A stretch of DNA of 64,000 nucleotides from Lantana camara (lineage: Eukaryota > Streptophyta > Magnoliopsida > Lamiales > Verbenaceae), in NCBI GenBank assembly GCA_037501455.1, contig CM074860.1, forward strand, positions 44,588,501-44,652,500. The letters are read 5' to 3'. Positions 10,269 through 20,980 of the stretch are shown here, piece by piece. The notes under the pieces were generated by a model. It saw only the letters and a program-made list of their open reading frames with translations, did no database searches and was not told the origin of the DNA. Position 1 is the stretch's first letter. Each line of letters starts with the position of its first letter. Both the position numbers and the translations under genes were made by a program.

Positions 10269-13200
10269 GTATGTATACTCATATATATAAATATATGTAT
10301 ACTTAAATATTTGCATGCATTTTAGCAAGTATATTGCATGCATATATTAGTTTAAATGCATGAGAATTTCATGCATATTGCATGCATGATTTTGATAAAG
10401 TATACGTATTTATTAAGTATTAATTACAATGTTATGAATTTTATTGTTACATTGCATATGAGTGACATTTACGTGCTTCGTTTCTATTTAAATTGATACC
10501 GGAATTTTGTGCGAATTTAATATGTTGAACTTATATGTGTCTTGTACATGAATACTTGTTCGTTTCGTATTTTTGAATTCATTTGCTTGTGTTTCGGATT
10601 TAATTTGAATTTTGGAATCCAAGTCGGGGCCTAACGAGCACTTAGCCCACCCTTGGTTCCGTATTTAATATCTTGAGCTCGGGAACTCGGATTCGAGTTC
10701 CGTCAACTTCACTGAACTCGTAACGAAAATTCGAGTTTAGTAAACTTAGCCTCATATTTTTCTAACGTCATTTGAACTTCCGAAATTCAACCGAAAAATG
10801 AAACGGCGACGAAACTGACCTTGTTGCACTAAAATAACCATATCTTGCTCAAACCTTGACCAAATTAACTATGGTTAGACTTTTTGGAACCCTAACTCAA
10901 CCCTTTACTCATCCATTAGCCCCTCAAACCGAGATAACCCTTCCCACATGCTGGAAATTGGCCAAACATCACCTGCTTCCCAGTTTTTCCCGTAACCCTT
11001 GTTTCCTTGGAGATTTTGGAGCTCAAATCTCATTCAATCCTCATCCAATCCACATGGTAAGCTTGGATATGTTATGTACATTCAATATGAGTCATTTTCA
11101 TTCATTCATCCCCAAATTTGATCATGGTTTTATGCATTTTCGGCTGATCTTGCAATAGAGGCGTTTTTGGGTATTTCTTTCGATCTCATCCAATTCTTGA
11201 TGGATTTGTTTGATTCCAAGCTTGAGAATGATTGTTTTGACATCCTCTTCTCATTTATGATCATTGATTACTTGTTAGTTGAATTATTCATGAGTTTTCA
11301 TTAAGGATACTTTGAGGAAATTCATGAAATAAACTCACATATCTTCCTCTCACGTCTGAGCTTCCTTGGGGCTGACTTGTATGCTAATTTGGAGTTGTTT
11401 TACTGTAATTTTGATGGCTTATCTTACCTGAACATGTTGGGGATAAATGAGATCAGTTGTACCCTGTTTTTACGCGATTTATGCCCTGTTTTCTTGGCCT
11501 GAAAGTTGCTGTCAAACTGCTGCGTTTCCTCCTTGCTTTTGCTGTCAGTTTTATGCTTTGTTAAGGCTGATTTTGTGCTGCATTTCATGTCCTCTTCTTG
11601 CTACATATATGGCCTAATTGTTGCTTGAGTTGTGGCTGAGTTTGAGCTACGAAAACAGGGGAGAAACCTGCGTTTTTGTTGAACTTCTGCGTTCAGACAC
11701 GGGGGTGTCTTTCTGTTCTTTTCTGCGTGGAACGGGGGTGTTTGGATATCTGGAGTTGCTGTACCGAGACACGGGGGTGTCTCGGTTTGTTCTTTAGGGG
11801 TGACACGGGGGTGTCACCTTGTAATTTCTCCTGCATATTTGTATTGATGCGTACGTGAACTGCTACTGCAATTTTTCCTGTGAGAAGCTGCTGCTGCTGC
11901 ATGTTTCCTTTTCCTGCATGAGAATGCTTGCATGAATGTTAATTTGGTTGTTAGTACGTGCCTGTATATATATATATATATATACTATTTAATTGATTCC
12001 AGGCACATATATGTATATATATGTAATTAATTGCATGCATGTACTTTACGTGTGCATGAATATATATATACATATATATATATATATATGTAATTAAATT
12101 GAATTTTACATGCATGTGTTTTAATTTCATGAATTTGGTTTGATTTTCGTGCATGGTTTATACGTGCATGTATATATGTGTTTATGTACGTATATATATA
12201 TTTATTACATTATATATGTAATTATTATATAGCAAATAATAATTGGTTTAATTGAAATATAGAATTTAATTGTTACCTATTTCATGTTTTATTTGATTTT
12301 CAAAATTTAATTGAATGCGTTTAATTGTTTAAATTCTAATTGTAAATGCAATTGAATATGTTTAATTGTTTATGTTCTAAATGTAAATGTGATTTAATTG
12401 GTGCTTTGATTATATTTGAATTTCTTGAATTAATTTGATTGAAAATGTGAAATTATGAATTCGAATGAAAGATTGAACGACTTTATTATATAATTTAAAT
12501 TCCTTTGACGTGAAATGTGAAGGATATGAACTCGTTTGAATACGAGTGCTTTATTGAATGAATGAATTGAACGTTTATATGTCCTTAAAACTTTAATAGT
12601 GCACATGAACGTGTCCATTACATTATAGCATCTCTTATATATTCATATCATAATCATTTCATTGCCGAGCGTCTTATTTGGTCATATTGAGTCTCACCTC
12701 ACCTCTCTTGCACAGATTTTGAGTCCGTTGGAGACGAGGCCGGTCAGTGAGGCTTGTGTTTGCTCCTTTTTGCGGTTTAAGGTGGGTTTTTCTTCTATGT
12801 AGATACAAAACCCTATATATACTTTCAATGTGAAAGCTTTCGACCAAAATTATATATATATAGAGAGTCGTTTCAAAGAGTAAATGTTTTCAACGTAAAG
12901 CCTTATTTTATCAATCCTACCTAATGTTTTGGCGAGAAATGATCGAATGCACGAATGGGGCCCAGGGGCTTGGTGTGAGTGGGGAACCTAGGAGGCATGG
13001 GCTGACGGGAAACCCTCACACAAGTCCCACCAATGAACGGCGTAACCGGACCTCGTTAGGAGTTAGCGAGGAATGGACGCTGAGTGCCATCTGGGGAGTC
13101 ATGTTCCCCTTTTGGTCAATGAATGGGTGGATGGGCCTTGCAAACCCACCACCAACCCGGAGGAAGAAGGTGTAAATGTTATTAAATGCGCACGAAAGAA

Positions 13201-13878
13201 TGATATGTATGAAAATAAAGAATGAATGAATGTTAATGTAGTACACGAGGTGTTGGTTGGAGATAATGCACGCCCACTCGCCGGGCCATTAATGACTTAA
13301 TGTAAATGAAACGTTATAATCCCTTTTGATGATTTCTATTCACCCACTTGGGAAATTCTTTAAAAACCTCATTTGGGATTATAACTTGCATGTGAATGTT
13401 TAATTTCAGTCATATATTATTATGCCCTGCGTTTATACCCACCAGTCCCTTTTGGACTGAACCCGTTTGGCTTTCAGATGTTTTGTGCAGGTGTCAGGGG
13501 AGCTAGGCGGGATTTCGAGTCTTCGGTCTTGTTTTCGTTTCTAGCCCTTTTGTTTATTGGTCTTACACTCGCATTTTGCACTTGTGATCATTGTATATGA
13601 ATGTTGCTATTGGACGTACTTGTTTGTTGAGCCGTGACGGCATTTGATAAGGTATATGGATTATTGCTGGTTTTGTTTACTCATAGTTTTTGGTATTGGA
13701 TAGCTTGCTTCCGTATTTGTAATTACTCTGATTTTATGGTTCAAGGGTTAGTCCCGCCTAGCATAGAGTGTGTGTTTGTCCCCGTTCGCCGTGATTTGGC
13801 TCGGGTATGGATCGTCCATTTCATATTCGGGTCGAGTCTCGGTGCGGGGGATGTGACACCTTGCGCTCGGGTGTTACA
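9962..13878 (+). repeat. LARD1 3' LTR (3,917 bp)
   Basis: Near-identical to 2903-6791. It is 28 bp longer because of AT dinucleotide expansion: about 26 bp in the run near 10219-10266 and 2 bp near 11965-11985. Equivalent predicted splice sites: donor 11057-11058, acceptor 12714-12715, donor 12782-12783, acceptor 13476-13477. The terminal inverted repeat arms are at 13502-13512 and 13752-13762. Confidence 0.93.
10219..10266. repeat. (AT)n microsatellite in LARD1 3' LTR
   Basis: Uninterrupted alternating AT run, about 26 bp longer than the equivalent run near 3160-3182 in the 5' LTR. The length change happened after insertion, since the two LTRs start identical at integration. Confidence 0.9.
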
Positions 13879-13883
13879 AGGTG
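13879..13883. other. Target-site duplication AGGTG, right copy (LARD1)
   Basis: Exact match to 2898-2902. The element A LTR continues directly after it. Confidence 0.95.
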
Positions 13884-15167
13884 GCTTCATGACATGATTT
13901 TTACTTCCTGTGCATCTCCTATCATGTATATAGCATTGTCATGCGTCATATATGGTCATTTTGAGTCTCACTTCACTTTTCTTGCATAGATTTTGGTCCA
14001 AACGGAGACAAGGCTGATCCTTGAGGCTGTCGCACCATTTCTTTTTTCTTCTAAGCTGGGTTTCTCTTCTATTAGTTAAAGGACCCGATATATTCCCAAT
14101 GTGTAACATTTTAAGCCGAACTATTATATGTATATATTGAGTCTTTTGAAGAGTCAATGATTTTGAACGTTAAAGCCCTTTTCATTATTGAATACCCTAC
14201 CTATTGGTTTGGCGAGACATGATTGATTGCACTGAATGGGGATCCCGTGCACTAGTTCCACCAAACTACGGTGATACTGACCCTCGCTAGGAGGTTAGCG
14301 AGGAATGGGAATCGGGCTTTTGGCGATTCACGTACCCCACTAGCCATAATGATTGAGGTGGCCGGACATTGCAAACCCGTCCACCGCCCGGAGGAAAAAG
14401 GTGTTTACTTAAATGATTATGAATGATCGAATGATTATGATTGATCGATTGATTATGCACGAAATATTATATGTGTGAAAACCTAATGAACACTTTAATG
14501 ATTACACAAGGTGGAGGTTGGAGACTTAGCCTTCTCGTCGGGCTCACGTATAACCTATTGAATGAATATGGTTGTTATAATCTCGTTTGATGATTTTCTT
14601 GTTTTACCCACTTGGGAAAATGTTCTAACACCTCTTTCGGGATTATAACTTGCATGAACATGTTTTAATTCCGCATTATTTATATGATATGCCCCGCTTT
14701 TATACCCACCAGTCCCTTTTGGACTGAACCCGTTTGGTTTTCAGTTTGTGCAGGTTTTGGGATTTGCTAGGGGGGATTCTTAGTTGTTGGGTCTTGTATT
14801 CGAGTCTAGTATTTCTTTCTTTCTTCTACACTCATCTCATTTTGTATTATGAATATTAATTATGTATATGATGGGCGTACATGATAGATTAAGCCGTGAT
14901 GGCAATTTTGAATACTTGAATTCTTGTATTTGTTTTGGAGCTTGAAGGCTCATGGTATATATGATATTGGTGTTTAGCTTCCAATTATTACATTGCTCTG
15001 TTTCATTGCATTTTCGTATTGATTGGTTTAAGTGTTAGCTCCCACCTAGCATAGCGAGTGTGTTGTGTCCCCGTTCGCCGTGACTTGGCATGTGTATGGA
15101 CTTTCCATTTTATATGCAGGTCGGGTCTCGGTGCGGGGTAAGTGGTACCTTACGCTCGGGTGGTACA
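13884..15167 (+). repeat. Element A 3' LTR, right segment
   Basis: Continues the LTR broken at 2902 and ends GGTGGTACA at 15167. It carries the features of the LARD1 LTR end: acceptor TTTTCTTGCATAG (AG 13988-13989), a 65-nt micro-exon 13990-14054 whose following donor reads CTGGGT instead of GTGGGT, acceptor AG at 14743-14744, inverted-repeat arms GCTAGGGGGGA (14766-14776) and TCCCACCTAGC (15040-15050) with one mismatch, and CCGTTCGCC. The next bases, CAATT, would be its 3' TSD copy; the 5' copy lies outside the window. Confidence 0.87.
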
Positions 15168-16560
15168 CAATTCATCGTTCATACCTGATCGAATTTTACA
15201 CTTAAAAACAATTAACGAATAAAATATAAAAACTTCAAAAATTCATAACAAACCAACTGGACATCCGATTGACGAACGAAAAGTGGCGTTGGACTCACCA
15301 CAACGAAACGGACCTGCTGTCTGAACGGCGTCAAAACGCCACTACCAGAGCTGACTAAACCACCACCAGCAGCTGCCGGACTACCACCTCTGGTGGTCGA
15401 AAAAATCCCTATGAACGGTGAATCGTACGTCTCAGCATGCTCAACAAAAGCCCTCAACCAATTTCTGAAAATACAGAACCCACTAGATTTGGATAACGAA
15501 AAACCGATCCAAATCAATAATTATATCTGAAAAGCTAGAAAACGAAATTAAATCCAAACCGCTCAACGAAAATGAAATCCAAACATACCGTTGGAAAGGC
15601 CTCGTCGAATACCTCGAAAGACCTAACTCAATTGCCGAAAAAATTCGCCAAAAAGATGGCCGATGTTGAGCCGCCACGTGCCGCCACGCGTTGCTACCAG
15701 GCCAAATTTCAAGTTGTGCGAACGAGAAAAGAAAGATCTCATTGTGCTGAAAAACTTTCGTGATCGTTGCCAAAAGACCACCGGAAAAGGCCCCCGATGG
15801 CCGTCGAAGTTTCTTCCGCTGCTGTTAAGCCGGAAACCACCATCTCCACTGTGATTTACACCAAATTGAGGTCGAAAATGGAACCAGGGGGTAGAAAAAC
15901 ATAGGGAACAACCATGGTCCGTTAAAAAAAGGTCGTTGGAACAGCGAAATCGCTGCTGCTACAGTGTCGCCGCCACCGATCGCAAACCTTGGACGCCGAT
16001 TGCGGCGTGGCCGCCGCGACTTAAGCTACGCCACCTCTGCCAAAAGCTGCACTGGAGAGAGACGCACAAAGCCCAGTCAATCACCGCCCAAGACTGTTGC
16101 CGGAACCGTCGGAAAAAGGCCTGGAACGTGCGCTGCCACTATTACGCAATGCTGCTACTGTTTTTGGCCAATATCTCCATCACCAGGCCTTTTCACGCCA
16201 TGATACCACCGCCAAGTTGTAGAGCTCGTCGAGACGTTCGATTTGAATACCAGTTTCGCTAGATTCCATCGTCGGAAGAGGCCGAACGAGGCGGTCAAAG
16301 TTCCTATCAAAAACCAGTCGTGATTTCTGAAACTTTGAGCAGCGATATCTCCTTCGTTGTTGGTTGGATTTTGATTCCGTCTTCGCCATCGTGATCTTCG
16401 TCTCGAGAACTTTGATTTTGACTATTCATTCATCGAGTTCCATCCAGAAACGGCCGAGTTCCAATGTGTGCATGTGTTTAGTGTGTGTTTGTGGTGTTTT
16501 TCGCCTAGAGAGGAGAGCGTACGAGAGAGAGAGAGAGAGCTGATATGATTGGTCTGGCGG
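15168..16560 (-). repeat. Element B: reverse-strand LTR fragment related to the D LTR
   Basis: Read on the minus strand, this matches several parts of the D LTR: the block with AGTCCAACGCCACTTT and TTCGTTCG (D at about 33510-33530), the GGCCGTTTCT..A.GGAA..CGATGAATGA block (D at about 32640-32670) and a CT-rich leader. It is more GC-rich than the surrounding elements. Open frames of 60-108 codons are present, but their counterparts in D are not conserved as coding, so I do not call a gene. It is truncated at 15168 by the end of A. Confidence 0.7.
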
Positions 16561-16972
16561 CTCGTCTAAGGAGGATCCGGGTATTTGATCCCGGGTCCTT
16601 AATGCACGAGAACGAGCGGTAGGAATGGCTAACGACGTTAGAATTGGGCAAACTTAGAGTCTATAGACTCATTTCGATCCCCTGAAAATGTTAAAGAGGT
16701 CCGTTAGGTCAACATCTCGATCGAAATTTGGAATGACTTCGATCACTTCAACACTTCCATTAACCTTGTGCCAAGGGATGTTAGTGGCTCAGATCCCTAT
16801 TCAAATGTCCTTCATGTCATTGAGGTGTGCCTATGGACTCGATCACTGGTTGTTCAAGCTATTTCGATTCGTCTTCGAAGTAGATGGCCATGGTTGCACA
16901 CGATCTTAAAGCCATTGGTTTCTTCCACTTGTAATCCTCAGGAGGGACAACGAAAAGCGTGAAACAAACACA
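16561..16972. other. Unassigned stretch between B LTR fragment and palindrome array
   Basis: No match seen to the other elements here. On the minus strand, a frame running through the array and this stretch ends at 16859 with a low-repeat tail (PPEDYKWKKPMALRS then CATMAIYFEDESK and a stop). It could be the end of a real or captured coding sequence, or chance. No function is assigned. Confidence 0.4.
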
Positions 16973-17115
16973 AAGAGAGAATCCCATCTCTTGACACAAA
17001 GAGAAAGAGAGAGCCCCGTCTCCCAAACACCTAATTGAGAGAACCCCGTCTCTCAAACACCTAATTGAGAGAACCCCGCCTCTCAAGCACATAATCGAGA
17101 GAACTCCGTCTCTCA
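16973..17115 (-). repeat. Element B palindrome array, five units, reverse strand
   Basis: Units of GAGAGA-ACCCCG-TCTCTC form, the complement of the LARD1 units, at about 16973-16992, 17007-17024, 17037-17054, 17067-17084 and 17098-17115, spaced about 30 bp. The orientation shows a reverse-strand non-coding element, cut by the insertion of C at 17131. Confidence 0.8.
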
Positions 17116-17130
17116 ACCTAAGTCTGGAAG

Positions 17131-19677
17131 TGTAACGCCCCGGTTCCGGACCAACAGGTAAGCACGCCATGTGTGAGAGTTGAGAGTTAGGATTTATTTT
17201 ATTTTAATTCTTTCATTCCTTAATTTCTATATTCATCATATTTATTTGAATCACATATCATTATATTTGCATGAAATTATATGAATTCATATCAAATTGA
17301 GAAGTATTGCATGATTTGAAAATGTTTGTTACGTGAAATAATTGTCGGAAATAATTTAATTGTCAAATTGTTCCTATATGATCATTCTTTTAAATTCAAG
17401 GACCAAATTCCACAATTATATCTTAGATTTAATTGATCATTTAGCAAACTCTTCATCCTTAATTGTATGACATATATAATTGAGGGATCAAATTGCAATT
17501 TGAGACATTCATCAATTTCAAAAATGGATGAATCACGTAATATATTCCATGCTCTTCCATTCCAATTCATCTTCATCATTTTCATCCAAACTTTCTTCCT
17601 TCTCTCACCGAACCAAACCTTCAAGCAAAGGAGAAAGGATTTTGTTGAATTAAATCAAGTTTTTCAAGGAAATTCAAGTTTTGAAGCTTTATCATCTTCT
17701 TACTCCATTTATTTTCATTAAGGTGGGTGTGTGCATGAGTATGTGATTCTTGATGATTTTCATGAAAGCTAGGGTTTATGATTTCATGATTTATGTGGAT
17801 TATTTATTGTGTGCTACATGAATACATGATTATAACTTGGATTGATGCATGAATTCTTGATGGAATTGAAGTTATACCATGAAATTTTGTATGAACTTGA
17901 AAATCATATTTCTTTATGATCATGGATGATTTAGGTGTTTAAATGGAACTTTATTGCATTTCAAAGATGAATGTTGCTTTCCAAAAATATTAGATTTTGG
18001 TGTATGGAAATTGAGGTTTGAATGGATTTGATTTTGGTTCATGCATTCCCCTGTTTTTCTGCTCTGTTTTTCTGCAGAATTTGAAGGTAAAAAACGGTCG
18101 CGCCCGCGACTCACTCACATGTTTTGGGAAAATGTAGGTCGCGCCTGTGACCAGAAATACACATAAAATATGTCACGGTCGCCGCCCAATTTTGGCCAAC
18201 TTTTGACTTCTTGAAAAATTGCATGAAAATTCCAGAAAAAATAAGGTCGCGCCCACGACCATTTTATGAACAAAATGGGTCGCGCCCACAACCCTTGTGT
18301 AATCTGCCAAAATTTTAAATTTTCACTTCTCGTTCCAATGCATTTATTGATCCCAAATTGTATTTATATGATCCATTTCATGCCAAAACATGATATTTGC
18401 ATGCTATATTGAATATTACACGTCATCTCATTGCATTTTTCCGTTCGTCATAATTGGTCCATTTTGAGTCGAGTTTCACGTACACATGTCTTTCTTGCAC
18501 AGATCACAATCCCGGTAATGAGGAGGAGGCACCGTAGAGTGTATCCTTGGTCTCTTTTGTCACACAGGTGAGGTTTTGTTCTAGTTACATAGAAACTTTA
18601 CAACCCCTATGTGAAGTTTCGGTCAAAACGTATTATATTTATAAATATTCTTTTCAAATTATAAATTAATGCAAGCAAGCCATGATTGATCATGATTCAA
18701 GCATGTTTTGGTGAGTACCATGATTGCACTTTGGGCCTGAGGGTAGTGTATTGAGCCAAACCGGAAAGCAAGGGCTGACGGGTAACTCTTGTACTATCCT
18801 CACCATTTTGGGATCACCCCGGAAGCCACCAGGAGGTTTGGTGGTGGAAGGAGTCCCGTGCGTGGTAGTCACGTTCCTGACGTACAACATGTCATGGATG
18901 GTTGAGCCTTGCAAACTCACCATCACCCGGAGGAAGAAGGGTTCATGAAATTCCTACTTGATCGCACTAATTGAATTGCATGATCACATGTTAATTAATA
19001 CGGCAAGCATGTATTGTTCACGATTGGTGTAAAGGTTGGAGATTTCCCTCACTCGCCTGGCTACGTATTGAATGAACTTGATTAAATGAATTATTAAACT
19101 TGATAGTTGTAATCTTGGGCAAAGAATATTTCATTCTTGAACTTATGTTATTTTCATTCTAAAATCTTTACCCGAGGTTATAGCTTGCATGTTACTTATG
19201 CTTATATATACTTATGCCCCTCACTCAGTCTTCGGTAGACTGACACCCTCACTTTTCAGGTATCCACGGTCATGTGCTAGGCGGGAGTCAGAGTTGTGTC
19301 TTTTATTCAGCTGAGTCTAGTATAGCATTTATATGATGTTGATATTCCCGGATTTACCATTTTATGGTTCTTGTTAGCTTTTGGAACCTTATACATGTAT
19401 GACATGTTGGAGATGATAATGTATTGATATGTAAGCTAGAATATGATGAACTTTTGGATATTTGGTATATGATGATGAAATGATAGTGGTTATGCTTCCG
19501 CTTTTGAATTTCCATTTATTGGATTTAATTGAATTGTGGTCTAGTCCCGCCTAGCTAGATTGTTCTTATATTGTTACCCGTTCGCTATATGTTTGGTTTA
19601 TATACAGATTATCCATTTCGCATGTGGACCGAGCTATAGTGCGAGGGATGTAGTGCCTTGGCGTATAGGGTGCTACA
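17131..19677 (+). repeat. Element C 5' LTR (2,547 bp)
   Basis: Starts TGTAACGCCCCGG and ends GGTGCTACA. Predicted splice signals: donor GT 17723-17724 (AAG|GTGGGT), acceptor AG 18501-18502 (TTTCTTGCACAG), 65-nt micro-exon 18503-18567, donor GT 18568-18569 (CAG|GTGAGG), acceptor AG 19258-19259 (CTTTTCAG). Palindromes of GGTCGCG-CC-CGCGACC type lie within the first predicted intron (18096-18300). Inverted-repeat arms GCTAGGCGGGA (19276-19286) and TCCCGCCTAGC (19545-19555). Confidence 0.9.
18096..18300 (+). repeat. Cluster of GGTCGCG palindromes in element C 5' LTR
   Basis: Four or five copies in about 200 bp: GTCGCG-CC-CGCGAC (18097-18110), GGTCGCGCCTGTGACC near 18137-18152, a degraded copy near 18176, GGTCGCGCCCACGACC near 18245-18260, and a copy near 18280-18298. 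Deviations from a perfect palindrome are C-to-T or G-to-A, several of them still pairable as G-U in RNA. Confidence 0.75.
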
Positions 19678-19685
19678 TCTTAAGG

Positions 19686-19697
19686 TGGTATCAGAGC
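19686..19697 (+). promoter_or_regulatory. Element C primer-binding site
   Basis: TGGTATCAGAGC, complementary to the tRNA-iMet 3' end, starts 9 nt after the LTR. It is followed by CCGATTGCAAAACCG, a one-mismatch version of the GCAA-loop hairpin found in F and LARD1. Confidence 0.9.
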
Positions 19698-19932
19698 CCG
19701 ATTGCAAAACCGAGGTTCTAGTGTCATGTCTTGTGAGTTTAGGTCGTACGGCATATGATTATTTGTTATTTAAGAGTCTTGCATTTATTTGAACTACGTG
19801 ATTTACTTGAATTCTTGAATTAATTGAATTACTTGATTTCCTTGAATAATGTGATTTATTGGTATTATGAAATTAATTGCACCCATTTGCATTTATAAAT
19901 AGAACATGCATGTATAGTGATCTAATTTCAGG

Positions 19933-20980
19933 ATGCCTCGAGGTAGACCTCGTCATGAGCACTCTCCAGGACATAGGAGACACCATCATGAGCATTCTCC
20001 TCGTGCTCCTCAACCTCCACCTCCTCCTGCTCAGCCACAAGATTTCATGAATGCAGTGGTTGGTTTGATTGATTAGAGGCTTCGAGAGTATGTGCCTCCA
20101 ACATCACCTGCGCCACCAGTGTAACCAAAGGCACCTATTTCTACTATACTTCGAGAGTTTTAGAATCAGCATCCCCCTAAGTTTTATAAGGGCAATGATA
20201 TTCAGGCAGAGATGTGGCTCAAGGAAGTAGAGAGGATCTGGGAGCTTATTCCATGTGAATCCCGAGAGAAAGCTCGTTGCACTATCACTCTGATTTAGGG
20301 CGAGGCTTATTCCTGGTGGGAGAGTACTAAGATCGTGTTAGCGGCTGCTGGGGAAGTTATTACTTCAGAGGTGTTTATCAGAGAATTTAAGAACAAGTTC
20401 ATTCCACCAGCTACACGTACCCGTAGGTTGAAGGAGTTTACTGAACTGAAGCAAGGAGGGAGATCTGTTGCTGAGTACATCACAGAGTTTGAAAGATTAT
20501 CTCGCTATGCAACCAATATAGCCAGTGATGATTTTCATAAGGCGATGCAGTTCGTGCAAGGACTCAGGCCAGACATTCAGGCAGCTATTGAAGCAGTTAA
20601 CACGAGTACCTGGAGGAAAGCTACTACTCAAGCTTTGAAGGTGGAAGACTCAGTGAATACCAGGAGACCTATTCTACTCTCGGGACAAGCATCAGGTACA
20701 GGTTCGGGACAGGGTTTGAGTTCCGGGAAGAGGCCTATTTCTTATTCTACACCACCACCATAGAAAGGGCCTGGAAAGAAGTTCAAACCGGCAGTACCAG
20801 TTCAGAAGGCTCCACTTGCTCCTGCTTTACCATCGCCACCTCAGAAGCCTGGTTGTATTTATTGTGGATTACCTACTCACACCTATGATGGATGCAGGCA
20901 TCGTTTAGGGTTATGTTTGATCTGTGGGAGCGCCAAGCACAGGGTTGATGGCTGTTCGGATCGTCAGGATCCGCCACCTG
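19933..20980 (+). pseudogene. Element C gag (nucleocapsid with two zinc knuckles), nonsense-riddled
   Basis: The ATG at 19933 follows an acceptor-like TTTCAG at once. One continuous frame runs to the deletion junction: a proline-rich N-terminus, a retrotransposon gag core (EMWLKEVERIWEL, AYSWWES, F..EFKNKFIP, AEYITEFERLS), then two CX2CX4HX4C knuckles (20854-20895 and 20914-20955) that would bind RNA for packaging. Stops in frame: TAG 20074, TAA 20122, TAG 20161, TAG 20296, TAG 20761. All five fit CAG or CAA changed by a single C-to-T. No frameshift is seen in this gag. After the second knuckle the frame runs into pol sequence in the wrong frame. Confidence 0.93.

Larger units (their letters stand above)
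2903..13878 (+). mobile_element. LARD1: complete non-coding LTR retrotransposon (LARD type)
   Basis: A full element: TGTAAC...GTTACA LTRs (2903-6791 and 9962-13878), PBS at 6800-6811, about 3.2 kb internal region, pre-PPT hairpin and polypurine tract at 9927-9960, and 5-bp TSD AGGTG. No gag or pol similarity is seen in the internal region in any frame. The proportions, LTRs near 4 kb and a shorter non-coding interior, match the LARD class first described in barley. The LTRs differ by roughly 15-17 substitutions by eye (about 0.4%) plus dinucleotide-repeat length, so the insertion is young. The hairpin and PPT region is almost identical to that of host element A, which suggests mobilisation by a related autonomous chromovirus (inference). 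Confidence 0.93.
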
